Shown one piece after another: positions 1 to 8,400 of a DNA stretch of 35,404 bases. The stretch is from Planctomycetota bacterium (GTDB lineage: Bacteria; Planctomycetota; MHYJ01; JACPRB01): positions 1-35,404 of the forward strand of contig DATLZA010000153.1 in the NCBI GenBank assembly GCA_035574235.1. The letters run 5' to 3'. The position numbers and the translations under genes were made by a program. Numbering within the stretch: the first letter of the stretch is position 1; every line of letters starts with the position of its first letter. The notes beneath the pieces are model-generated. The model was given only the letters and a program-made list of their open reading frames with translations. It did not search any database and was not told the DNA's origin.

Positions 1-1
1 G

Positions 2-2356
2 GCCCCCGCCGAAGCCGCCGGTCGCACGGACTTCGACTTCTACGCGGCCCCGCAGGCCCGCCTGGCCTTCGAGCGCGAGCAGGAGATCATCCGCACGGGC
101 CAAGGCTACGCCGACGCCGAGGAGCAGATGATCAGCCGCGACGGGCGCGAGGTCTGGTTCTCGGTGACGAAGCTCCCCTTGCGCGACGCGGACGGCCGCA
201 TCGTGGGCACCTACGGCGTCTCCCGCGACGTCACCGACCAGAAGCGCCAGAAGGACCGGCTGCGGGAATCCGAAGCGCTCTACCACTCGCTCGTCGACAG
301 CCTGCCGCAGTGCATCTTCCGGAAGGACCTCGAGCTGCGGGTGACGTTCGCGAACAAGCGTCTGTGCGCGGCGCTCGGGCGTCCGCTCGAGGAGATCCTG
401 GGCAAGACCGACTACGACTTTTTTCCCCCGCACCTGGCCCGCAAGTATCAGGAGGACGACCGGCGCGTCATCCGCACGGGGCAGATCTTCGAGACGATCG
501 AGGAGCACCAGGATCCCGGCAAGGAACTCACGTACGTCCACGTCGTCAAGGTGCCGATTCTCGATTCCCGCGGGAACGTGGTGGGCGTGGAAGGCATCTT
601 CTGGGACGAGACGGAGCTCTACCGCGCCCGCCGGCGTCTGGAGGAGAGCGAGCAGCGGTACGCCCTGGCGCTCGAGGGGGCCAACGACGGCATCTGGGAC
701 TGGAACCTCGTGACGAACGAGGTCTACTACTCGCGGCGCTGGAAGGAGATGCTGGGCTACCGCGAGGACGAGATCGGCAAGAAGCTCGAAGAGTGGATGA
801 AGCGGGTCCATCCGGACGATCTTCCGGCGCTGCGGGCGGCCATCCACGCGCATCTGTCGGGCCGGACGGCCCACTTCCAGAGCGAGCACCGGGTGCTCCA
901 CAAGCAGAAGGCGTACCGCTGGGTGCTCAGCCGCGGTCTGGCCGTGCGCGACGCCGCCGGCAAGCCCGTGCGCATGGCCGGTTCGCAGACCGACATCACG
1001 GACCGCAAGCGCGCCGAGGAGGAGCTGACCCACCAGGCCTTCTACGACCCCTTGACGGATCTGCCCAACCGGGCGCTCTTCCTGGACCGCCTGAAGCACG
1101 CGATCCGCCGCGCCGGGCGGCGCGGCGAAGGGGAAGCGACCTTCGCGGTCCTCTTCCTCGACGTGGACCGCTTCAAGGACGTCAACGACAGCCTCGGGCA
1201 CATCGTGGGCGACGAGCTGCTCAAGGCGATGGCGCGGCGGCTGGAAGAAACGGTGCGTCCGGGGGACACGGTGGCCCGCCTGGGGGGCGACGAGTTCGCG
1301 ATCCTTCTCGAATCCCTTCGCAGCGCGGAGGACGCCCTGGACGTGGCCCACCGGATCCTGGAGAGCCTCCGGAAGCCCTTTTCGATCGCGGACCACGAGG
1401 TCTTTGCGACCGCGTCGATCGGGATCGTCCCGGGAACCCTCGAGGGGGGACCCGAGGACCTGCTGCGGGACGCGGACACGGCGATGTACCGGGCCAAGGA
1501 GCGCGGCCGCGCGTGCGCGGAGGTCTTCGACCGCGGCATGCACGCCCGGGCGGTGGCGCGCCTGCAGCTGGAAACCGATCTGCGCAAGGCGATCGAGCGC
1601 TCCGAGTTCCGGGTGTACTACCAGCCGATCGTGTCGCTGGCCGCCGGACGCGTGGTGGGCTTCGAGGCGCTGGCGCGGTGGCAGCACCCCGAGCGCGGGC
1701 TCGTGGGTCCCTCGGAGTTCGTGCCGCTGGCGGAGGAAACCGGGCTCATCATCCCGATCGACCTCTGGGTGCTCGACCAGGCGTGCCGCCAGACGCGGCG
1801 ATGGCAGGAGCGCTTTCCGTCGGATCCGCCGCTTTCGATCAACGTCAACCTCTCCAGCCGCCATTTCTCCCAGGCGGGGCTGGCCGCCCACGTCGAGGAG
1901 ATCCTCAAGGAGACCGGGCTCGACCCCTCGAGTCTGCGGCTGGAGATCACCGAGAGCGTGATCCTGGAGGACGTCAAGGCGATCTCGGACATGCTCCAGC
2001 GTCTCAAGGGGCTCAAGGTTCAGCTCTACCTCGACGACTTCGGGACCGGCTACTCGTCGCTCGGATATCTCCACCGGTTTCCGATCGACAGCCTCAAGAT
2101 CCATCACTCCTTCGTGGGACAGCTGGGAAAGGCGGAAGGGCAGGGGGAACTCGTGCGCACGATCACGACCCTGGCGGGGAACCTCCGCATGGGGGTCGTG
2201 GCGGAAGGGGTCGAGACGCTCGATCAGGTGCGCACGCTGCGGGAACTGCGCTGCGACCGCGTGCAGGGGTTCCTTTTCTCGCAGCCGCTGCCGCCGGAGG
2301 AGGCGGAGCGCCTCATCGGGCGGCCGCTCCTCGGGGACGGAAACGGCCGCGGATAG
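2..2356 (+). CDS. PAS-PAS-PAS-GGDEF-EAL cyclic-di-GMP synthase/phosphodiesterase (5' truncated by window edge)
   Basis: Bifunctional c-di-GMP turnover enzyme. The frame is open from base 2, where the end of a PAS domain is already readable (GRTDFDFYAAPQ), so the true start lies outside the window and the ATG at 128 is internal. Two more PAS domains follow (about 270-640 and 645-1020). The GGDEF domain (about 1030-1530) has an intact GGDEF motif at 1283-1297. An RPGD I-site lies exactly five residues before it, so product inhibition is expected. The EAL domain (about 1565-2330) keeps EAL at 1664-1672, NVNLSS, LEITES, DDFGTGYSSL, AEGVE and VQGF. The usual KIDRSF stretch reads KIHHSF at 2096-2113, with His for the conserved Asp. 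No membrane segment is visible, so sensing is probably cytoplasmic. It converges on the export lipoprotein gene with 12 bases between stops, a setting that suggests control of exopolysaccharide (inference). Confidence 0.95.
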   Translation, partial: APAEAAGRTDFDFYAAPQARLAFEREQEIIRTGQGYADAEEQMISRDGREVWFSVTKLPLRDADGRIVGTYGVSRDVTDQKRQKDRLRESEALYHSLVDSLPQCIFRKDLELRVTFANKRLCAALGRPLEEILGKTDYDFFPPHLARKYQEDDRRVIRTGQIFETIEEHQDPGKELTYVHVVKVPILDSRGNVVGVEGIFWDETELYRARRRLEESEQRYALALEGANDGIWDWNLVTNEVYYSRRWKEMLGYREDEIGKKLEEWMKRVHPDDLPALRAAIHAHLSGRTAHFQSEHRVLHKQKAYRWVLSRGLAVRDAAGKPVRMAGSQTDITDRKRAEEELTHQAFYDPLTDLPNRALFLDRLKHAIRRAGRRGEGEATFAVLFLDVDRFKDVNDSLGHIVGDELLKAMARRLEETVRPGDTVARLGGDEFAILLESLRSAEDALDVAHRILESLRKPFSIADHEVFATASIGIVPGTLEGGPEDLLRDADTAMYRAKERGRACAEVFDRGMHARAVARLQLETDLRKAIERSEFRVYYQPIVSLAAGRVVGFEALARWQHPERGLVGPSEFVPLAEETGLIIPIDLWVLDQACRQTRRWQERFPSDPPLSINVNLSSRHFSQAGLAAHVEEILKETGLDPSSLRLEITESVILEDVKAISDMLQRLKGLKVQLYLDDFGTGYSSLGYLHRFPIDSLKIHHSFVGQLGKAEGQGELVRTITTLAGNLRMGVVAEGVETLDQVRTLRELRCDRVQGFLFSQPLPPEEAERLIGRPLLGDGNGRG

Positions 2357-2368
2357 CGGCGGCGGAGG

Positions 2369-3316
2369 TCAGAAGATCCCGCGCTCGGGGACCCAGACCA
2401 CGTCTCCAGGCTGAAGGTCCAGATCCAGCTCGAGCCGTCCGTTGAGGATCGCGTCCAGGTCCACGGCGTATTTCCGGGTTTCCCCCGTGGGCGTCGTCCG
2501 CAGCACCATGACGCGCGAGGTGGCGGCGAACTTCGTGTAGCTTCCGGCGTGGCTGACGGCCATGGAGACGGTCATCCGGGCGCCGTTGGGGACCTCGACC
2601 TGGCCGGGCTTGTTGACCTGGCCCAGGACGTACGCCACGCGCACGGCCGAAGGGATGACGACGAGATCGTCCGGCCAGAGCTCCAGGTCGGCCTCCGGGT
2701 GTCCCTGGGCGAGGAGGCGTTCCACCTGGACGAGGTTGACGTGAAGGACCTCGCGTTCGGCGGGGCCGCGGCGCCGGACGACCTGGACGTACTCCTTGTA
2801 GGCGCGGTCGGTGAGCCCTTCGGCGGCGGCGATGGCCTGAAGCAGCGTCAGCCGGGAGGTGGGGAAGACCTCGTAGCCGCCGGGCTTGGTGACGCCCCCC
2901 ATGACGTAAACCTTCCGGGGGGCGTACTCCTTGACGGTGACGGTGACGGACGGATCGTGCAGGAAGTCTTTTTCGAGGCGCTGCTTGAGGGTCTGCTCCA
3001 GCTGCGCGGTGGTTTTTCCGGCGGCCTGGACGGGGCCGATGAGGGGATAGGTGATCTTGCCCTCCTGAGGAATGCGGACTTCGAGCTGGAGGTCGGGCTG
3101 GCGGAAGACGCTGATGGCCAGGAGGTCGCCCGGGGCGAGGACGGGGTCCGGGGCGGGGGCGCTGCGCGGAACGGCGGCGGGGGGAGCGTCCGCCGCGGGG
3201 GCGGCGGCGAAGGGGGGAACCGGGGTCGGCGGAACGTCGGCGCGGCGCGTTTCCGTTTCGGCGCCGCAGGCGGACACCGCCAGGAGCGCCGCCGCGCAGG
3301 CGAAGTGCGTTTTCAT
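2369..3316 (-). CDS. Wza-type polysaccharide export lipoprotein (Poly_export plus SLBB domains)
   Basis: Periplasmic or outer-membrane component of capsule/exopolysaccharide export. The frame extends upstream, but the ATG at 3316 is chosen because it gives a lipoprotein signal (MKTHFACAAALLAVSACG; lipobox VSAC, Cys17) and lies 8 nt after a -10 box. Residues 18-55 are an Ala/Pro-rich linker. Residues about 58-140 match the Poly_export domain (LAPGDLLAISVFRQPDL at its start). Two SLBB beta-grasp units follow (VYVMGGVTKPGGYEV and AYVLGQVNKPGQVEV are their first strands). The protein has 315 residues, shorter than E. coli Wza (about 380), and ends directly after the last SLBB at VWVPERGIF, without the C-terminal helix that forms Wza's outer-membrane pore. 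It may therefore be an adaptor or need a separate pore. No Shine-Dalgarno is visible. Confidence 0.9.
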   Translation of the reverse strand: MKTHFACAAALLAVSACGAETETRRADVPPTPVPPFAAAPAADAPPAAVPRSAPAPDPVLAPGDLLAISVFRQPDLQLEVRIPQEGKITYPLIGPVQAAGKTTAQLEQTLKQRLEKDFLHDPSVTVTVKEYAPRKVYVMGGVTKPGGYEVFPTSRLTLLQAIAAAEGLTDRAYKEYVQVVRRRGPAEREVLHVNLVQVERLLAQGHPEADLELWPDDLVVIPSAVRVAYVLGQVNKPGQVEVPNGARMTVSMAVSHAGSYTKFAATSRVMVLRTTPTGETRKYAVDLDAILNGRLELDLDLQPGDVVWVPERGIF

Positions 3317-3324
3317 GGAAGGCC

Positions 3325-3354
3325 ATGCTACGGATCGGGCGCCGGGCGAGTCAA
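3325..3354 (-). promoter_or_regulatory. Promoter of the export lipoprotein gene
   Basis: On the minus strand TTGACT (3349-3354), an 18-bp spacer and TAGCAT (3325-3330). The -10 box ends 8 nt before the ATG at 3316, so the expected transcription start is at or next to the start codon (leaderless). Confidence 0.6.
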
Positions 3355-3356
3355 GG

Positions 3357-3396
3357 GGGCCGACCGGAACCGTTTGACACCGCGGCCGCGGGGCGG
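3357..3396. repeat. 40-bp direct repeat, left copy
   Basis: Identical over 40 bases to 3949-3988; the flanking bases differ (3356 G against T at 3948; 3397 C against T at 3989). It contains TTGACA (3374-3379) and the perfect 12-bp palindrome CCGCGGCCGCGG (3380-3391). Together with the right copy it brackets the toxin-antitoxin genes at a period of 592 bp. Confidence 0.9.
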
Positions 3397-3402
3397 CCCT
3401 TC

Positions 3403-3430
3403 TTGCAACGCCCTTCCTTCGGGATACAAT
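3403..3430 (+). promoter_or_regulatory. Promoter of the antitoxin-toxin operon
   Basis: TTGCAA (3403-3408), a 16-bp spacer and TACAAT (3425-3430). The -10 box ends 6 nt before the antitoxin ATG at 3437. No Shine-Dalgarno lies in that gap, so the transcript should be leaderless. Confidence 0.6.
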
Positions 3431-3436
3431 GAAGTC

Positions 3437-3664
3437 ATGGAAGGAGCGGAAAAGATCCTCAAGGAAGCGTCCGATCTGCCCGTCGAAGAACGGGCCTTCC
3501 TTGTGGACTCCCTTCTGCGAACGCTGAACCGTCCGGATCCGGGAATCGATCGGCAATGGATCGCCGTTGTCCGTCAACGCCTCGCCGATCTGCGGGGGGG
3601 AGGCGTTCGGGCGATTCCCGCCGAAGACGTGTTTGCACGTCTTCGGGACCGCTTCGGGAGATGA
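3437..3664 (+). CDS. Putative addiction-module antitoxin (PF09720-like)
   Basis: A 75-residue protein beginning MEGAEKILKEASDLPVEER. The N-terminal helix with 'LPVEERAFLVDSLL' is typical of the 'putative addiction module component' antitoxin family, which is usually 65-80 residues and paired with a ParE/RelE-type toxin. The C-terminal half (IPAEDVFARLRDRFGR) would be the toxin-binding tail. The start is the ATG at 3437, fixed by a promoter whose -10 box ends 6 nt upstream. Its TGA overlaps the toxin ATG (ATGA at 3661-3664), giving translational coupling. Antitoxins of this kind normally repress their own operon; the only obvious palindrome nearby is CCGCGGCCGCGG at 3380-3391, just upstream of the -35 box, a candidate operator by inference. 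Confidence 0.8.
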   Translation: MEGAEKILKEASDLPVEERAFLVDSLLRTLNRPDPGIDRQWIAVVRQRLADLRGGGVRAIPAEDVFARLRDRFGR

Positions 3665-3969
3665 CCCTCTCGTTTCATCCCGAGGCGGCCGCGGAGCTTG
3701 AAGCAGCGACCGCCGCCTACGAGGATCGCGAGCCGGGGCTGGGACTGGACTTTATCCTTGAAGTACAGGCGGCGATCGAACGCATCGTCTCCTTTCCCGA
3801 GGCTTGGCCCATCCTGGACGGAGAGGTCCGCCGCTGCCTGGTGCACCGCTTTCCTTTCGGGATTCTCTACGCCTGCGAGGCATCCGGGATTCGTATCCTG
3901 GCGGTCATGCATCTCCACCGGGAGCCGGAGTATTGGAAACACCGCCGTGGGCCGACCGGAACCGTTTGA
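3661..3969 (+). CDS. ParE/RelE-superfamily toxin
   Basis: A 102-residue protein, MTLSFHPEAAAELEAATAAY at its N-terminus. The order of beta-strand, paired helices ('EAAAELEAATAAYEDREPGL', 'FILEVQAAIERIVSFPEAWP') and strand-rich end ('RCLVHRFPFGILYA', 'IRILAVMHLHREPEYWKHR') is that of the ParE/RelE toxin superfamily. Such toxins poison gyrase (ParE) or cut mRNA on the ribosome (RelE); which applies here cannot be told. Family members usually end soon after 'HREPEYWKHR'. Here six further residues (GPTGTV) and the stop are encoded inside the right copy of the 40-bp repeat, so the repeat supplies the 3' end. It starts within the antitoxin stop codon. Confidence 0.8.
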   Translation: MTLSFHPEAAAELEAATAAYEDREPGLGLDFILEVQAAIERIVSFPEAWPILDGEVRRCLVHRFPFGILYACEASGIRILAVMHLHREPEYWKHRRGPTGTV

Positions 3970-3988
3970 CACCGCGGCCGCGGGGCGG
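3949..3988. repeat. 40-bp direct repeat, right copy
   Basis: Identical to 3357-3396. It contains the last toxin codons and the toxin stop (3967-3969), a TTGACA box (3966-3971) and the palindrome CCGCGGCCGCGG (3972-3983). Confidence 0.9.
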
Positions 3989-3995
3989 TTCCAAT
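3966..3995 (+). promoter_or_regulatory. Possible promoter of the PD40 gene
   Basis: A perfect TTGACA (3966-3971) lying in the 40-bp repeat, an 18-bp spacer and TCCAAT (3990-3995). The -35 box overlaps the toxin stop codon. A start near 4002 would leave a short leader containing the Shine-Dalgarno of the gene at 4023. Confidence 0.4.
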
Positions 3996-4022
3996 AGGAA
4001 AGGGCGGCGGAGGGAGATTCGC

Positions 4023-5402
4023 ATGAACATCCTGCCGGCGGCAATCGCGATCCTCGCCTTCCCTTCCGTTCAGGATCCGAAGATCTCCTTCGAAGAAAAG
4101 CTCCTGGCGACCATCCCGGACGACGTCCATGTCAGCCGCATCGTCTTCAGCCGGGACGGACGCCACGTGGCCTACCGCGGCATGCGCGGCGGCCGCTTCT
4201 TCGTGGCCGTCAACGGCCAGAAAGGCCCCGACTTCGCGGGCGTGAGCGAGGATTTTCTCCTCGCGCCCGACGGCCGGCCCGTCTACCGTGCCTTCAACGG
4301 CGCCGCCTGGGTGGTCCAGTTCGGCGCCCAGCAGGTGGGGCCCGCGCTGGCCGCCATCGGCAAGGCCGTCCTCAGCCCCGACGGCAAGAAGGTGGCCTTC
4401 GACGGCACCCGCGGGGGCTCGGGCGCCCAGGACAAGACCGCCTGGGCCATGTACGTGGGCGGCCAGAAGCTCGGGACCGACTACTTCGCCTGCGGTCCGC
4501 CCCACTTCAGCGCCGACGGATCGGTCGTCGCCCACTCGGTGCGCCTGGGCAAATCCGGCGACGCGAACCGGCCGTTCCATACCGTCCACGCCATGGTCGT
4601 GGGCGGCAAGGTCGGCCCCGAATGCGACGAGGTTTCCCATCCGTTCTTCGCCCCCAAGGGCAAGGCCATGGCCTACCGGGCGCGGCACGACGCCACCTGG
4701 ACGATGGTCGTGGACGGGAAGTCCCAAGGCTCGTATGCGGAGCTGGGCGACCCGGTCTGGAGCCCGGACGGCAAGAGCCTGGCCTACCGCGCGGGCGGGG
4801 GCGCGAAGTGGACGGTGGTCGTCAACGGCAAGCCGGGCGAAGAGTACGCGTCCGTGGGCGATCCGGTCTGGAGTCCGGACTCCAAGAAGGTCGCCTTCCG
4901 GGCCATGCGCGGACAGGACGGCTTCATCGTCGTGGGAGACAAGGCGCTCGATCCGGCTCCCTACTTGGGCGATCCGACCTTCGGGCCGGACGGAACCGTG
5001 GTGGCCTACCCGGCCCGCAACGGCCCGCGCTGGGGACTCGTGGTCGGCGATCGCCGCCTTCCGGCGGACTATGACGTCCTGGAAGATCCCGTCTTCAGCC
5101 CGGACGGCAAGCGCGTGGCCTACCGGGCCATGTGGAAGTACAAGTGGATCATTGCGGTGGACGACGGCAAGGGCGAGATCTTCGACGCGGTGGGGGTGCC
5201 CGTCTGGAGTCCGGATTCCGCGAAGGTCGCCTACGCCGCCCAGAAGGACGGCAAATGGTACCTTGTGGCGGCCTACCGGCGCCTGGAACCGTTGGACGAG
5301 ATTCTCACCCCTCCGGTCTGGTCGCCGGACGGCCGTAAGGTGGCCTTCGGGGCGCGCAAGGGGCAGGACCTCTTCTGGAAGGTGCTCCAGGTGCAGGACT
5401 AG
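4023..5402 (+). CDS. Secreted PD40/TolB-like beta-propeller protein
   Basis: A 459-residue protein. The ATG at 4023 is preceded by GGAGGGAG (4009-4016) and gives a short hydrophobic N-terminus (MNILPAAIAILAFPSVQ) that resembles a signal peptide. The rest is built of about eleven units of roughly 40 residues, each with a 'W/FSPDGKxVAYRA' strand pair (LSPDGKKVAF, WSPDGKSLAYRA, WSPDSKKVAFRA, FSPDGKRVAYRA, WSPDGRKVAFGA), usually preceded by 'xWxxVVxGK'. This is the WD40-like PD40 repeat of TolB-type propellers. Eleven units exceed one normal 6-8 bladed propeller, so it may form two. No catalytic domain is visible; a periplasmic or surface binding role is the most that can be inferred. It stands alone, 64 bases before the pseudopilin operon. 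Confidence 0.75.
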   Translation: MNILPAAIAILAFPSVQDPKISFEEKLLATIPDDVHVSRIVFSRDGRHVAYRGMRGGRFFVAVNGQKGPDFAGVSEDFLLAPDGRPVYRAFNGAAWVVQFGAQQVGPALAAIGKAVLSPDGKKVAFDGTRGGSGAQDKTAWAMYVGGQKLGTDYFACGPPHFSADGSVVAHSVRLGKSGDANRPFHTVHAMVVGGKVGPECDEVSHPFFAPKGKAMAYRARHDATWTMVVDGKSQGSYAELGDPVWSPDGKSLAYRAGGGAKWTVVVNGKPGEEYASVGDPVWSPDSKKVAFRAMRGQDGFIVVGDKALDPAPYLGDPTFGPDGTVVAYPARNGPRWGLVVGDRRLPADYDVLEDPVFSPDGKRVAYRAMWKYKWIIAVDDGKGEIFDAVGVPVWSPDSAKVAYAAQKDGKWYLVAAYRRLEPLDEILTPPVWSPDGRKVAFGARKGQDLFWKVLQVQD

Positions 5403-5450
5403 AAAGGTCCGCGCCGCGCAATTCCCGGGGGAATAAAGGCTCCCGGTTTG

Positions 5451-5456
5451 TATTCT
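5451..5456 (+). promoter_or_regulatory. Possible -10 box of the pseudopilin operon
   Basis: TATTCT, with TTTAAT overlapping at 5456-5461; no convincing -35 box. An in-frame TAG (5461-5463) lies one codon before the ATG at 5467, so no longer start is possible, and the gap of about 10 nt holds only AGAGG touching the ATG. This fits a leaderless start. A short inverted repeat (ATTCCC/GGGAAT, 5421-5434) lies upstream. Confidence 0.35.
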
Positions 5457-5466
5457 TTAATAGAGG

Positions 5467-8400
5467 ATGGGTACCGGCGGGAGCACGGCTGGACGCGAAC
5501 GGGGTCTGGCCCTCGTTCTGGTCCTGACGGTCCTCTTGGCGCTCGCCCTGGTGGCGACCCCCTTCGTCCTGTCGATGCTCCTTCACGAGCAGAGCGGGGC
5601 GGCGTCGCGCTTCTTCTCCCAGGCCGACTACGGCGCGGAGGGGGCCCGCAACTACGCCGTCTGGCGGCTCATGGCGAGCCTCGATCCCGTCGAACGGCGC
5701 GCCGGGGCCGGAGCCGTCAACACCTATCACTTCGATCCCGCCCAGGAGTTCGACATCCGGCTGACGGACGCCTATCTCCGGCGCCTGGGGATCTCCGATC
5801 CGCGCGGGGCCATCTGGGGCCTGACCGTTCAGGACGAGCAGGGCAAGCTCAACGTCCGGAGCGTTCCGGAGCGGGCGCTGGTGACCCTGGCGCAGGCGGT
5901 GACCGGCCGGGCGATCTCGAGCCCCCTTCAGTTCGAAACCGCGAGTCTGGCGGCGCCGAAGGATTATCTCACGCAATACTCCGGCCGGGATTCGGCCTGG
6001 ATCTGCCCGCAGCGGATCCGCGAAGCCGGCGGTCCGGGAACTTCGGGCGCCTTCACGGTGGACAACCTTATGGTGCTGGGCCCGCGCGCGCGGATCCGCG
6101 CTTCGAAGCCGGGGCTGCGCCCGTTCGAGGGCCGGATCGCTTCCAACGCGATCCTCGGCAACGCCCCGGCGCCCGCCGGATTCACCACGGACCCGGCCCT
6201 TCCGCCCGGTTACGCCGACGGCGTGATCGAAGTCGAGATGCGCCACCCGGTCAATCTGAACACGGCGCGGCGGGAGACCCTGCTGGCGGTCTTCGAGGGG
6301 CTGGAGATTCACAACGTTCCTCAGAGCCGCGTGGACCGCGCCTCGGCGGCGCTCCTGGCCAACGCCTTCGTGGATCAGCGGATCGAGCGGCTCGATCAGT
6401 TCCTCCTGAAGCTTTCGGGCCTCGGGGGGCTGCGGCCCGAGCAGCGCCTGGCCGTGGCGATCAACGCGGTCTGTCCCACGGCGGCGCTCCTGGCGGGCTC
6501 CGGGACCGCGCCGTTCTGCTTCCGGTCGTACGACGTGTACACGGTGGAGGCCTTCGCCGCGGTGAACACGCCCGCGGGAACCGCGGCGGGATGGCGCGGG
6601 TTCCGCGAGGTGGCCAGCGTGTCCGCTCCTTCGCTCCTCACGCGGACGGTCGAGAGCGAGTATGACTTCGATCAGATGCTCAACCAGGGGGCGGACCTGG
6701 CGACGTACTTCCCCCGCGCGCGCGTCCTGGGAGGGTATCCCTTCGGCAGCCGGATGGTGACCTTCCCGCGGATCCCCGGCCCGGCCGGCGGGGAGCCCGG
6801 TCAGCTTTACGGTCCGAGCGACCTGGCGCTCAAGGCCCAGCAGCGGCCCGGTCCCGGCGGGAACGAAGCGTACGTGACGCTGGTGACGTCGCGGGACGAA
6901 CGGGGCCGCTCCGAGTGGGAAGCCGCGCTTCAGGGCTGGCCGAATCCCCACGCGCGGGACCATTTCGACGCCGCGATCGAGGGACGCCGGCTTCAGGGAA
7001 CGGCGCTGACCTATCCCTGGGGTCAGGTGTTCGTCACCCAGCCGCCCGCCACCGGCGGGGGCGGAGGGACAGGTCCGGAAGCATTCTTGTCGCCGGCGGG
7101 AATGCTTCCGGATGTCGCCGCCGGGGGCTTCGAGCTCTGGGTCCGCTTCGACGGTCCGCCCCCCAACCCCGTCACGATCTTCGATCTGCGCGAACAGGAC
7201 TTCACCAATCGGATGACGCTCCGGGTCGAGAACAACGAGATCATCTTCACCGTCTGCGACAGCACGATCGGCGCGGCCGACCATCCGATCGACAACGGCG
7301 CCGCCGAAGTGCGCCAGCCCTTCACCCCCGAACGGGACACCTGGTACCACCTGGCCGCGTACTGGGAGGGCACCCGGTACGCGGAGCTGGCGCTTCTCGT
7401 GGACGGCTTCGCGCACCCGCAGCAGAAGTTCTCGCACGTCAATCCCGAGGGGCAGACCGTCCTCACCCGCCTCACGGGGGCGATGACGGATACCTCCACC
7501 TCGATCGGCCTTCAGGACGACAGCTTCCTGCCGCAGAACGTCACGGCTTTCGTGGGCACCGCCGGGGACAGCCCGACCGTGACGCCGCTTCTGGTGGGCG
7601 ACGAGGTGATGATCTACGACCGCCCGGCCGGGACCCTCGTGCGCGGGGCGCGGGGGACGCGCCCGCAGCCGCATCCGGCCGGGGCGGCCGTCCAGATCTT
7701 CGGCTACTCCAGCCGCCTGCGGCGGGGAACCGTCCGGGTGGACGAGAATCCGCCGCGGTACCCGCCCTGCACGTACGACCGGCTGACGGCCGGAGGGGGC
7801 GCCGTCGCCTACGGGTTCGGCCCCGATCCCACCGCGACCGTCGCCGGAGACAAACAGGACGCCATGACCGGCGGCTGGTACGTGGACGCCTCGCAGTCGG
7901 ACATCGGCGTCAACAGTCCGGACATCATGGCCTTCCCCGACCAGGGCTACATCTTCATCGAAAACGAGGTGATTTTTTACACGGGCCGGGACGCGTCGTC
8001 GCCGGGCGGAGACCCTTCGGCCAACGCGCGGTTCACGGGCTGCGTCCGCGCCCAGCACGGCACCACCGGCGCGCGGCACGATTCGGGACGGCCCGTCCGC
8101 ATCTACGCCGTGCCGGTCACGGCGCTCGACGGATATCTTTCGCCCACGATCATCCAGGTGGGGGACGAGTGGTTCGGACCCGTCCAGCGCGATCCGGTGG
8201 GGCGTCCCTTCTGGACGTCGTTCGTGGTCAACGACAACGGGACGATGACGCCGCTGCCCCTGCGGCGCGGTCCGGCGGTCTTCGGCACGCCTCTGCAGGC
8301 CCACAGTCCCGGCGACCCCGTCCTGCCGACCTTTCTGGTGAGCGACACGAGCCTGTCGCCCACGCGATACAACCTGGGGCGCTACGATCGCGTGACGCTC

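Noticed and set aside
3317-3577. N-terminal extension of the export lipoprotein to 3577
   Set aside because: It would run antisense through the antitoxin and the 40-bp repeat, remove the lipoprotein signal from the N-terminus and ignore the promoter at 3325-3354.
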